Assembly: GCA_902791035.1 (NCBI GenBank)
Contig: CADAUA010000013.1
Location: 1-64,000, forward strand
Length of the DNA: 64,000 nucleotides
Source: an uncultured Coriobacteriaceae bacterium
GTDB taxonomy: Bacteria > Actinomycetota > Coriobacteriia > Coriobacteriales > Atopobiaceae
Reading direction: 5' to 3'
Within the stretch, counting starts at the first letter, position 1. Each line of letters starts with the position of its first letter. The position numbers and the translations under genes are program-made. Shown here piece after piece: positions 30,951-40,148 of this stretch. Under the pieces are notes generated by a model. That model was not told the origin of the DNA. It made no database searches and worked only from the letters and a program-made list of their open reading frames with translations.

Positions 30951-32789
30951 CTAGCGCTGTTCGGCCTGCTTGTCGCGGTAGTCGGGGATCTGCGTCCAGC
31001 GATCGCGCAGGAGGAAGGCCACCGCCTTGGGCTGGCGGTCGCGTGTGAAGGCGCCCTTCTTGTTGCCGTCCACGCGCATGATGCCCTCGGTGGTCTGGAA
31101 GTCGCAGAGGTTCCAGGGCTGCTCGCCCACCACCCAGTCGAACATGTCGAAGACCTCGTGCTGCACGCGGAAGAACTCCAGCTGGTACTCCTCGCTCCAC
31201 ATGACGCTGGGCAGCTTGTGGACGCCCGCCATGGTGTCGGTGCCGTACTCGGTGAACATGAAGGGCTTGTCGGGCTCAAGCTCCTCCCACTTGTGCATCT
31301 CGTCGATGAGGATCTGCCTGGCGTCCTCTATGCGGGGGCCGCCGCACACGTACCAGCCGTCGTAGCGGTTGAGCATCATGAAGTCCGCCAGGTGGGTGCA
31401 CTTGTCGATGCCGGCGCGGCAGCGGGTCACGTTGGTGTAGGAGCGGGGCCGGCGCTGGGGGTCGAGCTCGCGGCACAGCGAGAAGACCTTCTCCGCGTAG
31501 GGCACGGCCGCCTGGGAGGAGAAGTCCGGCTCGTTGAAGAGGGACCAAGCGCACACGCACGCGTGGTTCTTGTCGCGCGCCACGAGCTCGCGCACGGCCT
31601 GCAGGTGGGCCGCCAGGGTCTCCGTCTGGATCCTGGGGTCGTCGAAGATGGTCTCTCCGGTGGCACCCGCCACGGCGTCCGCGAAGTTCTTTGTGGAGCG
31701 CAGGAGGCCCACGGCGGCCACCTCGTCGATCACGAAGAAGCCCTCGCGGTCGGCCTCGTAGAGCTGCTCCTCCGCGTAGGGGTAGTGGCTGGTGCGGAAG
31801 GAGTTGGCGCCCATCCACTTGAGGAGCTCGAAGTCGCGCTTGTTGACCACGGGGTCGAAGCCGCGACCGTGGATGGGGGAGTCCTCATGGCGTCCGAAGC
31901 CCTTGAGGTAGACGGGCTTGCCGTTGACGAGGATCTGGCGGCCCCGCACCTCCACGGTGCGCAGACCCACCACGTCGTACCACTCGTCCACCAGCCGCTC
32001 GCCGTCCGTGACGCGCACCCACACGGTGTAGAGCTCGGGGGCGCGCAGGTTCCAGAGGCGGGCGTCGCGCACGCGGAGCTGGCCCGCCTTGCCGATAGCG
32101 GAGGCGGCAACGGACCCGTCGGGGTCGCACAGGCTCACCTCCACCTGGTGGCTGCCCGATGTCTCCACGCGGAAGTCCACGAGGGCGTCGGCCCCGTCCA
32201 GCGAGGTTACGAGCGAGACGTCCTCCACGCGCTCGGTGGGCGTGGCCAGCATGCGCACCTTGCGCTGGAGGCCGGAGTAGTTGAAGAAGTCGAAGTAGGG
32301 GGCGGCGATCTTGGTGCCGTCGCGCATGGTGGCCGTGCCGCCCAGGGGGATGGTCTGCTCGGTGAGGACGTTGTTCATGCGGACGGCCACGTAGTTCCAG
32401 TCGTCCCAGCGCACGGCGTCGTTCATGCGCGCCGCGAAGGGGGTGAAGCCGCCCTCGTGGCTGGCCAGCTCGACGCCGTTGACGTACACGGTGGCGCGGT
32501 GGGTGGCGGAGTCGAAGCGGAGGTCGACGTTCCTGTCGCGCCACTCGCCCGGCACGAAGACGCGGCGGGCGTACCAGAAGTCGCCGTAGTACTCGCGGCT
32601 CCACTTGTCGGTAAAGACGTCGTTGAAGCTGGCGGGGACCGGCATGTCGATGGGGTCGGGGAGGCCGTTCTTGGCCCAGCCGGCCTCCACGCCCTCCGCC
32701 TTGGGGTCGAACTGGAAGTCCCAGGTGCCGCACAGGTCCTCCGTGCGGCGGGTGCGGGTGATGCGCGGGTACTGAGATGCGAAGGGCAT
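30951..32789 (-). CDS. uidA: Beta-glucuronidase, glycoside hydrolase family 2
   Basis: A 612-residue enzyme that splits beta-D-glucuronides to glucuronate and aglycone. GH2 sandwich domains come first (FDSATHRATVYVNGVELASHEG), then the barrel (KPVYLKGFGRHEDSPIHGRG). The acid/base glutamate is in SLFNEPDF (Glu420), the nucleophile in FTEYGTDT (Glu514), and the carboxylate-reading Asn-x-Lys motif in NKKGAFTR near residue 582. No signal peptide is seen, so it is cytoplasmic. AGAGAGGA precedes the ATG. It is divergent from an AraC regulator and near uxuBA-uxaC, which consume its glucuronate. The loop length suggests a gut-type enzyme. Confidence 0.95.
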   Translation of the reverse strand: MPFASQYPRITRTRRTEDLCGTWDFQFDPKAEGVEAGWAKNGLPDPIDMPVPASFNDVFTDKWSREYYGDFWYARRVFVPGEWRDRNVDLRFDSATHRATVYVNGVELASHEGGFTPFAARMNDAVRWDDWNYVAVRMNNVLTEQTIPLGGTATMRDGTKIAAPYFDFFNYSGLQRKVRMLATPTERVEDVSLVTSLDGADALVDFRVETSGSHQVEVSLCDPDGSVAASAIGKAGQLRVRDARLWNLRAPELYTVWVRVTDGERLVDEWYDVVGLRTVEVRGRQILVNGKPVYLKGFGRHEDSPIHGRGFDPVVNKRDFELLKWMGANSFRTSHYPYAEEQLYEADREGFFVIDEVAAVGLLRSTKNFADAVAGATGETIFDDPRIQTETLAAHLQAVRELVARDKNHACVCAWSLFNEPDFSSQAAVPYAEKVFSLCRELDPQRRPRSYTNVTRCRAGIDKCTHLADFMMLNRYDGWYVCGGPRIEDARQILIDEMHKWEELEPDKPFMFTEYGTDTMAGVHKLPSVMWSEEYQLEFFRVQHEVFDMFDWVVGEQPWNLCDFQTTEGIMRVDGNKKGAFTRDRQPKAVAFLLRDRWTQIPDYRDKQAEQR

Positions 32790-32876
32790 GGCGATTCCTC
32801 TCTGGGGAGTGGCCCGGCAGCGTGCCTCCGGGGCTGGCGATCGGTGTGCGTTACGTCATATGATGCGGGTGCCATC

Positions 32877-32949
32877 TGTTGACCGAGATGAGTATTGCAC
32901 ACGAAAAACCAGTCGTTTGTCCCATTGGAAGACCTTACGCGTTTGGTCA
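32877..32949. promoter_or_regulatory. Candidate operator region shared with the uxu promoter
   Basis: Three words reappear in 35669-35834: TGTTGACCG (32877), TCCCATTGGA (32920, inverted in the other region) and ACGCGTTTGGTCA (32937, inverted there). This is the divergent uidA/AraC gap, so the AraC protein is the likely binder. Confidence 0.6.
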
Positions 32950-33000
32950 GGCTTGTCTCGACTATGGTTAATGCCATGCGATCCGAAACGAGGGGGAGCC

Positions 33001-34032
33001 ATGACGCCGGAGGAGTTGGACCAGCACCTGCGCCAGCTGAGCGAGCACGAGAAGCAGTACCGCGACGGCGTGAGCCCCGCGCCAATCACGGGCCGGGAGT
33101 TCGTGGACATGGGCGGCGTGTCGGTCATGAGGTCCACCTACTGGACCGGCACCAGTCTGACGGGCCCCCTGACCGGCGTGGACTATGTGCCCCGGCAGGG
33201 CCGCGCCGCCCTCGTGCGCGTGAAGCGCCACTCCCGCTTCCGCGAGTACCCGCTCCACTTCCATGACTTCGTGGAGCTGGCCTACATGTACGACGGCACC
33301 TGCATGGAGACGGTGAACGACCGCCTTATGGGCATCCGGGCCGGGCAGGTCCTTCTCGTGGATTCGGGCGTGGTGCACACCATCGCGCCCCTGCGCGAGG
33401 GTGACATCCTGGTGAACGTCCAGATAGAGAAGGGCTTTCTCAACGCGGGCTTCTTCAACCGGATGGACTCGACGAGCCTGGTGACCTCCTTCTTCGTCAA
33501 CGCCATCTCAAAGGGCGTGGCGCACGACTCCTACATCCTCTTTCGCTCCCAGGGGGACCGGCGCCTGCGCACCTTCATGACGGAGTTCTTGTGCGAGTGC
33601 CTGGACCCCTCGCCGCACGGGGAGGGCATGGCCGAGGCGCTCTTCTCGGTGGTGCTGGCGGAGCTCGTGAACGTGTACGAGCGCGGCGCCGAGCAGCAGC
33701 TGGGGAGCGACCGCTACAGCGTGGTGCCCATCCTGCGCTACATAGAGGAGAACTATCGCAGCTGTACCCTCAAGGGGACGGCGGACGAGTTCTGCATGTC
33801 CACGAGCTCGCTCACCAAGCTCCTGCGGCGCGAGTGCGACTCCACCTTCAAGGAGCTGGTCCAGCAGCAGCGCATGGCGGCCGCCCGGACCCTCCTGGCC
33901 AACGACGAGCTCTCCGTGACGGACGTGGCCCGCAACGTGGGCTACTCCAACATGACCTTCTTCTACAAGGTCTTCGACCGGCAGTTCGGCATGTCGCCGG
34001 GGGGCTATCGGACCCTGGTGCACGGAAAATGA
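33001..34032 (+). CDS. AraC-family transcriptional regulator of the glucuronide locus
   Basis: A 343-residue regulator with an N-terminal cupin-like sensing domain (HFHDFVELAYMYDGTCMETVND, about residues 83-104) and a C-terminal double helix-turn-helix. The latter spans CTLKGTADEFCMSTSSLTKLLRREC and ELSVTDVARNVGYSNMTFFYKVFDRQFGMSPGGYR. It probably activates uidA, the PTS gene and the uxu operon when a glucuronide or glucuronate is present; shared motifs in both divergent promoter regions support this. The ATG has AGGGGGA upstream. Confidence 0.88.
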   Translation: MTPEELDQHLRQLSEHEKQYRDGVSPAPITGREFVDMGGVSVMRSTYWTGTSLTGPLTGVDYVPRQGRAALVRVKRHSRFREYPLHFHDFVELAYMYDGTCMETVNDRLMGIRAGQVLLVDSGVVHTIAPLREGDILVNVQIEKGFLNAGFFNRMDSTSLVTSFFVNAISKGVAHDSYILFRSQGDRRLRTFMTEFLCECLDPSPHGEGMAEALFSVVLAELVNVYERGAEQQLGSDRYSVVPILRYIEENYRSCTLKGTADEFCMSTSSLTKLLRRECDSTFKELVQQQRMAAARTLLANDELSVTDVARNVGYSNMTFFYKVFDRQFGMSPGGYRTLVHGK

Positions 34033-34036
34033 GCAC

Positions 34037-34075
34037 GCAATGGGACAGGAGTCGATGACGCTCTTGTCCCATTGC
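34037..34075. repeat. Palindrome carrying the operator word CAATGGGACA
   Basis: Arms GCAATGGGACAGGAGTC and its partner GACGCTCTTGTCCCATTGC lie five bases after the AraC gene. CAATGGGACA also occurs in the uidA/AraC promoter region. It may be a terminator, a binding site, or both. Confidence 0.6.
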
Positions 34076-34176
34076 CTATGCGATGTATGACGAGGACGGG
34101 CGCGCCGGGGTTGCCGAACGCGTCCGTCCTTGTTGTCAGAGCCTTTGAACTGCGGCTCTGCAGGCTAGGCGACTTG

Positions 34177-35577
34177 CTACTCCGCGTCCTCCAGGAGCGA
34201 GGGATCGGTGATCATGGAGTCGTCGAAGCCAAAGAAGTAGGTGCCGATGGCCGCGCCAAGGAAACCGATGGCAGCGCAGATGGGCACGCCCCAGCCGCCA
34301 GGGAAGAGGGAGAGCGCGGGCAGCGTGATGAGGTTCACGCCGATGAAGGCGAGGCGCTGGACGCCGGCGAGGACGATGGGGATGGCGGCGAAGGCGGAGG
34401 CGATGCAGGCGATCACGAAGGGCTTCTTGTACTTGAGGTTGACGCCGTAGATGGCGGGCTCGGTCACGCCGGCGAGAAGGGCGGTCACCCACGTGGGGCC
34501 TGCGAGCTCCTTGAGGTTCTTGTTCCTGGTCTTGAGGAAGACGCCCAGGCAGGCGCCGGCCATGGCGAAGTTGCAGCCCCAGGAGAGCGGGGAGATCCAG
34601 TCATAGCCCAGGACGGAGAAGTTGTTCATCACGATCGGGGTAAAGGCCGCGTGCATGCCAAAGATGATGAGGACGGGCCAGAAGCCGGCGAAGAGCATGC
34701 CTGCCACGATGGGGGCGACGCTGTAGATGGCCATGATGGCATCAGAGACCAGCTGGCCCAGGAGCTGGAAGACGGGGCCCACGGCGATGAGCTCGACGGG
34801 AACGAGCACCAGGATGCAGAGCATGTAGCCAAAGAGGGAGAAGATCGTCTTGGACATGTGGCCCTTGAGGAATCCCTCGCACTTGGCAAGCAGCCAAGCC
34901 ATGATGACGGGCGGGATGACGGAGGTGGCGTAGTTGAGCACGTTCACCGGGATGCCGAAGAAGTCCATCGCGGTGCCGTCAGTGACGGCGGAGACGATCG
35001 TGGGGTAGAGGAGCGGGAAGACGATGGCCATGGCCACGTAGCGGTTGGTCTTGAACTTGTCTGCCGCGGAGGCCGCCAGGACGAAGGGCAGGAAGCGCAT
35101 GAAGCCGTCGCCGGCCGCGTAGAGGATGGTGTAGGCGCCGGTCTGCGCGAAGTCCGGGAAGAAGTTTGCCAGGAGCACCAGCAGGGCCTTAATCATGCCC
35201 ACGCCCACGAAGGCGCCCATGAAGGGGAAGAAGATGCCGGAGACCGTGGAGGAGAACTTGTCCATTATGCTGCGGTCGTCCTTGGCGTCCGCGTCGTCGG
35301 CAGGGACCTCGCCCTGGCCGAAGCCCGTGCCCAGCTGCGCGATGGCGGCGTCGTAGGCATCCTCGACGTCGGTGCCGATGACCACCTGGTACTGGCCGTT
35401 GCCGTGCACGACGTCGATCACGCCCTTGGTCTGCTTGACCTTGGCGTCATCGGCCTTGCCCTCGTCCTTGAGGACGAAGCGCAGGCGGGTGACGCAATGC
35501 GTGACGGACGTGATGTTGTCCTTGCCACCCACCTTCTCGATGACTTCCGCGGCGAGCGCCTTGTAGTCCTTTGCCAT
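34177..35577 (-). CDS. PTS EIIBC permease, glucose/beta-glucoside family, without IIA domain
   Basis: A 466-residue phosphotransferase permease. The EIIB domain comes first, with the phospho-cysteine in SVTHCVTRLRF (Cys28). A linker follows (about 80-105), then the EIIC membrane domain with about ten hydrophobic segments and the signature AGVTEPAIYGVNLKYKKPF. No EIIA domain is attached and no IIA gene is nearby, so it must use a IIA from elsewhere. Its position between the AraC gene and uxuB, facing a shared promoter region, implies uptake of a sugar tied to glucuronides. The ATG at 35577 follows GAGAGGA. Confidence 0.88.
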   Translation of the reverse strand: MAKDYKALAAEVIEKVGGKDNITSVTHCVTRLRFVLKDEGKADDAKVKQTKGVIDVVHGNGQYQVVIGTDVEDAYDAAIAQLGTGFGQGEVPADDADAKDDRSIMDKFSSTVSGIFFPFMGAFVGVGMIKALLVLLANFFPDFAQTGAYTILYAAGDGFMRFLPFVLAASAADKFKTNRYVAMAIVFPLLYPTIVSAVTDGTAMDFFGIPVNVLNYATSVIPPVIMAWLLAKCEGFLKGHMSKTIFSLFGYMLCILVLVPVELIAVGPVFQLLGQLVSDAIMAIYSVAPIVAGMLFAGFWPVLIIFGMHAAFTPIVMNNFSVLGYDWISPLSWGCNFAMAGACLGVFLKTRNKNLKELAGPTWVTALLAGVTEPAIYGVNLKYKKPFVIACIASAFAAIPIVLAGVQRLAFIGVNLITLPALSLFPGGWGVPICAAIGFLGAAIGTYFFGFDDSMITDPSLLEDAE

Positions 35578-35668
35578 GTGGGTTCCTCTCCCTCGCTGGC
35601 CTTCTTGCTGACAAGTGCATTCTGCGGGAGGCCCACCCGTGGGGATATGTCGTAACGGACGCAAGGAT

Positions 35669-35834
35669 TGACCAAACGCGTATTGCTTGCCTAGAGAGCC
35701 AAGGGAGTTCTTGGAAGTAACGCAAGGGATTCGTGCAAGGATTCTAGCAGGCATTTGTTGTGCATGGATTAGGGTCATTGTCCTTTCTGTCATCGGTGTT
35801 GACCGTACGAGGACATCGCTCTTGTCCAATGGGA
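35669..35834. promoter_or_regulatory. Divergent PTS/uxuB control region
   Basis: TGACCAAACGCGT (35669), TGTTGACCG (35797) and TCCAATGGGA (35825) match words in the uidA/AraC gap, two of them inverted. The gap 35578-35896 holds this regulatory DNA and no gene. Confidence 0.6.
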
Positions 35835-35896
35835 TAACGATTCTGTCTCCGCGTAGCATGTGCCTCGGACGCACGCATGGCTAGGGAGGATGGGAC

Positions 35897-37516
35897 ATGA
35901 CGACTCTAAGGGATTGGCGGGGCTGCACGGACGAGCTCCGGCGGATGGGCGTGACGCTGCCGGGGGAGGCCTCGGCGGCGGCGCGCGCGGCGGGCGCCAG
36001 GCAGCCGCGCTGGGTGCACGTGGGTGGCGGCAACCTCTACCGGGCCTTCCATGCAGTGGTGGCCCAGGACCTGATCGATGCCGGGCTCCTGGACCGCGGC
36101 GTGGGCGTGCTCGAGCTGCGCCGGCCCTTCATGTGCGACAAGGTCTACGCGCCCTACAACCAGGACCTCCTGCAGGTGGTCATGCCCGCCGAGGGCGGCC
36201 TGCGCGAGCGCGTGGTCAGCTCCACCGCCCTGGACGTCTTTGCCAACCCGGCCAACCCCGCGGGCTGGGAGCTGGCGCGGGACTGGTTTGCCAGCCCGGA
36301 CCTGCAGCTGGTTACGGTCACCATCACCGAGAAGGGCTATGCGGTGGCCGATGGCACGGGTGCCCTTCTTCCTGCGGTGGCTGCGGACGTGGAGGTCGGA
36401 CCGGCGGCGCCCCAGACGGCCATGGGCATCCTGGCATCGCTCCTCCTCGCACGCTTCGAGGCGGGCGCCGCTCCTGTGGCCATGGTGACCACCGACAACT
36501 TCTCGCGCAACGGTGAGCACTTCCGCGACACCGTCCTGACCCTGGTGCGCGGGTGGGCCGAGCATGGCCATGTGGGCGACGACTTCCTCTCGTGGGTGGC
36601 AGACGAGCGCTGCGTGAGCTTCCCCTGGACCATGATCGACCGTATCACCCCTGCCCCCTCGCCCGAGGTGGCGCAGACCCTGGCCGATGAGGGCTGGGAG
36701 GACCTGGGCCTGATCGACGCCGGGCGCGGTGCCCATGCCGCGGGCTTCGCAAACACCGAGGAGGCCCACTACCTGGTGGTGGAGGACTCCTTCCCCAACG
36801 GCCGGCCTCCGCTTGAGGAGGCTGGCGTGATCATGTGCGATCGGCAGACCGCCGAGCGCGCGGACACCATGAAGGTCACGGCCTGCCTGAACCCCCTCCA
36901 CACCACGCTGGCCGTCTATGGGTGCCTGCTTGGCTACACGCGCATCTGGCAGGAGATGGAGAACCCGGACCTGGCGGCCCTGGTGCGCCGGCTTGGCTAC
37001 GAGGAGGACCTGCCCGTGGTGGTGGACCCGGGCGTGATCGACCCCGCCGCCTTCCTGGACGAGCTCCTTGGCCGCCGCCTGCCCAACCGCGCCCTGCCTG
37101 ACGCGCCGCAGCGCATTGCCACGGACACCTCGCAGAAGGTCCCCGTGCGCTTTGGCCATACCCTGCGTGCCTACGTTGAGACCGGGCGCAGCGTGGAGGG
37201 GCTTGTCTGCATCCCCTTGGCCATCGCTGGCTGGCTTCGCTACCTGGTGGCCGTGGATGACGCTGGCAAGGCCTTCGAGCCCAGCTCCGACCCGCGTCTG
37301 GCCGAGCTCCAGGCCCACCTTGCCGGCGTGACCCTGGGCCGTGCGGACGCCACGTTGGTACATGCGGCCTGCCAGCCCATCCTGGCCGACAAGTGCCTCT
37401 TTGGCGTGGACCTCTACGAATGCGGCCTGGGCTCCAAGGTGGAGGCCATGCTGCTGGAGGAGCTGGCCGGCCCCGGTGCGGTGGCCGCCACCATCGCACG
37501 TTACGTCCGCGCCTAG
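35897..37516 (+). CDS. uxuB: Fructuronate reductase (D-mannonate oxidoreductase)
   Basis: A 539-residue member of the mannitol dehydrogenase family that reduces fructuronate to mannonate with NADH. N-terminal fold WVHVGGGNLYRAFHAVV, then VTITEKGYAV, TTDNFSRNGEHFRD, the catalytic-lysine region MKVTACLNPLHTTLAVYG and the C-terminal HTLRAYVE. It is a little longer than Escherichia coli UxuB. The ATG follows GGGAGGA. First gene of the uxuB-uxuA-uxaC operon. Confidence 0.92.
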   Translation: MTTLRDWRGCTDELRRMGVTLPGEASAAARAAGARQPRWVHVGGGNLYRAFHAVVAQDLIDAGLLDRGVGVLELRRPFMCDKVYAPYNQDLLQVVMPAEGGLRERVVSSTALDVFANPANPAGWELARDWFASPDLQLVTVTITEKGYAVADGTGALLPAVAADVEVGPAAPQTAMGILASLLLARFEAGAAPVAMVTTDNFSRNGEHFRDTVLTLVRGWAEHGHVGDDFLSWVADERCVSFPWTMIDRITPAPSPEVAQTLADEGWEDLGLIDAGRGAHAAGFANTEEAHYLVVEDSFPNGRPPLEEAGVIMCDRQTAERADTMKVTACLNPLHTTLAVYGCLLGYTRIWQEMENPDLAALVRRLGYEEDLPVVVDPGVIDPAAFLDELLGRRLPNRALPDAPQRIATDTSQKVPVRFGHTLRAYVETGRSVEGLVCIPLAIAGWLRYLVAVDDAGKAFEPSSDPRLAELQAHLAGVTLGRADATLVHAACQPILADKCLFGVDLYECGLGSKVEAMLLEELAGPGAVAATIARYVRA

Positions 37517-37517
37517 A

Positions 37518-37547
37518 GCCATGCCAGGAGTGACTGGCACCCTTGGC
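37518..37547. repeat. Hairpin between uxuB and uxuA
   Basis: TGCCAGGAGTGACTGGCA (37522-37539) folds on TGCCA/TGGCA, with GCCA/TGGC outside. It starts two bases after the uxuB stop, a diverged relative of the 3'-end palindromes. Confidence 0.4.
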
Positions 37548-37590
37548 GCGACGGCCTTGACACGATATGAACCCTGATTGGAGACGCGCA

Positions 37591-38670
37591 ATGAAGATGA
37601 CGTTTCGCTGGTACGGCGCCGGCGAGGAGAAGATCACCCTGCAGGAGATCCGACAGATTCCGGGGGTCTCGGGCATCGTGGGCTGCCTCATGGACGTCCC
37701 CGTGGGCGAGGTCTGGCTGCGGGAGCGCATAGCCGCCTTGGTGGACCAGGCCCATGCCGCCGGCCTGGAGCTCGAGGTAATCGAGTCCGTGAACGTCCAC
37801 GACGACATCAAGGCGGGCCTGCCCACCCGCGACCGCTATATAGAGAACTACTGCCAGACCATCCGCAACCTGGCGGACTTTGGCGTCAAGGTGATCTGCT
37901 ACAACTTCATGCCCGTCTTTGACTGGGTCAAGAGCGACCTGGACTACGTGCTGCCGGATGGGTCGAGCACCTTGGCCTTCGAGGAGGCCGATGTGCCCGA
38001 GGACCCCAACGTGCTTCTGGACCGCTACGCTAAGGGCACGGGCGACTTCGTGCTGCCGGGCTGGGAGCCGGAGCGCCTGGCCCAGATCCGCCACCTCTTT
38101 GATATCTATGCCGATGTGGACGAGGAGACCTTGCGCCAGAACCTGGTCTACTTCCTGGAGGGCGTGATTCCCACCTGCGAGGAGTGCGGCGTCAAGATGG
38201 CGATCCACCCGGACGACCCGCCCTACAGCCTCTTCGGCCTGCCCCGCATCATCAAGAACCGCGAGGACCTGGACTGGCTCTGCCGTGCGGTGGACAGTCC
38301 TGCCAACGGCATCACCCTCTGCACGGGCTCCATTGCCGAGGACCCGGCAAACGACGTGTATGCGATTCTCGCCGAGTTCACCCGCCGCGGCCGCATCCAC
38401 TTCGTCCATGCCCGCAACATCCGCTACCTGGAGCCGGGCAAGAACCGCGACTTCTACGAGGCGGGCCACTGGACCGGTGCGGGCTCGCTCGACATGTTCC
38501 GCATCATGGCGGCCCTGCACGACAACGGCTTCGAGGGCTACATCCGTCCCGACCACGGCCGCATGATCTGGGGCGAGACCGGTCGCGCCGGCTATGGGCT
38601 CTACGACCGCGCGCTGGGGTGCGCGTATCTGAACGGCCTCTGGGAGGCCCTGGAGAAGAGGAGCGCATAG
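37591..38670 (+). CDS. uxuA: Mannonate dehydratase
   Basis: A 359-residue barrel enzyme that dehydrates D-mannonate to 2-keto-3-deoxygluconate. Motifs include MTFRWYGAGEEKITLQEIRQ at the start, VICYNFMPVFDW, MAIHPDDPPYSLFGLPRI (metal ligands), CTGSIAEDPANDVY, HFVHARNI and YIRPDHGRMIWGE. The ATG at 37591 is preferred over 37567 because GGAG lies upstream and family proteins begin MKMTFRWYG. It is followed without a gap by uxaC. Confidence 0.95.
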   Translation: MKMTFRWYGAGEEKITLQEIRQIPGVSGIVGCLMDVPVGEVWLRERIAALVDQAHAAGLELEVIESVNVHDDIKAGLPTRDRYIENYCQTIRNLADFGVKVICYNFMPVFDWVKSDLDYVLPDGSSTLAFEEADVPEDPNVLLDRYAKGTGDFVLPGWEPERLAQIRHLFDIYADVDEETLRQNLVYFLEGVIPTCEECGVKMAIHPDDPPYSLFGLPRIIKNREDLDWLCRAVDSPANGITLCTGSIAEDPANDVYAILAEFTRRGRIHFVHARNIRYLEPGKNRDFYEAGHWTGAGSLDMFRIMAALHDNGFEGYIRPDHGRMIWGETGRAGYGLYDRALGCAYLNGLWEALEKRSA

Positions 38671-40086
38671 ATGCTGCTGAACGACGACTTCCTGCTTACC
38701 AGCGCGTGGGCTCGCAGGCTCTACCACGACCATGCCGAGAAGATGCCCATCATCGACTACCACTGCCACTTGGTGCCCCAGGAGATCTACGAAAACAAGG
38801 GCTACGAGGACCTTACGCAGGTATGGCTTTGCGACCACGGCTTTGGCGACCACTACAAGTGGCGCCTCATGCGCGCCAACGGTGTGCCCGAGCGGCTGAT
38901 CACCGGAGACGGCGAGCCCTGGGACAAGTACCTGGCCTTCGTGCGCACCATAGAGCGGGCGGCGGGCAATCCCATCTTCGAGTGGAGCCACCTGGAGCTA
39001 CGTCGGTTCTTTGGCATAGACCTGACCATCTGCGAGCGCAACGCGCATGAGATCTGGGAGCGTGCCAACGCCCTCCTGGCCACGCCGGACTTCCGTGCCA
39101 AGAGGCTGATCCAGCGCATGGGCGTGCGCTGCCTGTGCACGACGGACGACCCTGCGAGCGACCTGTGCTGGCACCGGCTCCTGGCGGACGAGGAGGGTGA
39201 GAACGGCTTCAAGGTGCTGCCCACCTTTAGGCCGGACGCCCTTCTCGATGTGGCTGCCCCCGGCTTTGGCGACTACGTGCGCGCCATGGGCGCCGCCTCG
39301 GGCGTGGAGGTCACCGATTGGGAGAGCCTCAAGGCGGCGGCCGAGGCCCGCGTGGACTTCTTCCACGCCGTAGGGGGACGCCTGGCGGACCACGGGATGA
39401 ACAGCTTTGCGTTCGCGCCGGCGGGGGAGAAGGACGTGGAGGCCACGGTGGCCGCCGCGCTTGCAGGCGAGTCCGTGGGGGCGGATGCCGCGGCGGCCTA
39501 CCAGACGGCCATGACGCTTGCCCTCATGGGGGCCTACGAGCGGCATGGCTGGACCATGCAGGTGCATGGCAACTGCTTCCGCAACGACTCCACCCTCGGC
39601 CTGCGTACCATCGGACGCGATGCCGGCTTCGACACCGTGGGAGACCAGGCGGACTTCGCCCTGCAGCTCAAGCGGCTCATGGACGCCGCCCAGCAGGTGG
39701 GCGACCTGCCGCGCATGATTCTCTACAGCCTCAACGACTCCGACTGGCTGGCCCTGGCCACCCTAGCGGGCGCCTTCCAGGGCGGGGTGCGCCAGCGCAT
39801 CCACTTTGGCAACGCCTGGTGGTTCAACGACACCTACGACGGCATGAGGAGGCAGCTCACCATGTATGCCCAGCAGAGCCTCCTGGGCAACTGCCTGGGC
39901 ATGCTCACGGACTCGCGCAGCTTCCTCTCCTACCCGCGCCACGAGTACTTCCGCCGCGTGCTCTGCCAGACGGTGGGGGAGTGGGTGGACCAGGGCAGGC
40001 TTCCCGAGGACGAGGACTTCCTGGGTGGGCTCATCGAGGACGTGTGCTACAACAACGCCCACGACTACTTCGGCTTCTTTGCGTAG
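38671..40086 (+). CDS. uxaC: Glucuronate isomerase
   Basis: A 471-residue amidohydrolase-fold enzyme that converts glucuronate to fructuronate. Evidence: MPIIDYHCHLVPQEI (HxH metal motif), CLCTTDDPASDL, MQVHGNCFRNDSTLG, GNAWWFNDTYDGMRRQL and LTDSRSFLSYPRHEYFRR. The ATG directly follows the uxuA stop (TAGATG) with GAAGAGGAG inside the preceding codons. Last gene of the operon; a GC-rich terminator follows. Confidence 0.96.
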   Translation: MLLNDDFLLTSAWARRLYHDHAEKMPIIDYHCHLVPQEIYENKGYEDLTQVWLCDHGFGDHYKWRLMRANGVPERLITGDGEPWDKYLAFVRTIERAAGNPIFEWSHLELRRFFGIDLTICERNAHEIWERANALLATPDFRAKRLIQRMGVRCLCTTDDPASDLCWHRLLADEEGENGFKVLPTFRPDALLDVAAPGFGDYVRAMGAASGVEVTDWESLKAAAEARVDFFHAVGGRLADHGMNSFAFAPAGEKDVEATVAAALAGESVGADAAAAYQTAMTLALMGAYERHGWTMQVHGNCFRNDSTLGLRTIGRDAGFDTVGDQADFALQLKRLMDAAQQVGDLPRMILYSLNDSDWLALATLAGAFQGGVRQRIHFGNAWWFNDTYDGMRRQLTMYAQQSLLGNCLGMLTDSRSFLSYPRHEYFRRVLCQTVGEWVDQGRLPEDEDFLGGLIEDVCYNNAHDYFGFFA

Positions 40087-40101
40087 CCGGCGACAAGCTG
40101 A

Positions 40102-40139
40102 GCGGGAGGGCCGTCCCGGGCCGGGAAGGGCCTCCCGCT
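40102..40139. terminator. Bidirectional terminator between uxaC and the GntR gene
   Basis: GCGGGAGGGCC and GGGCCTCCCGC form a strong stem around a GC-rich loop, placed midway between converging stops. T runs are short on both sides. Confidence 0.65.
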
Positions 40140-40148
40140 TGGCGTCGC

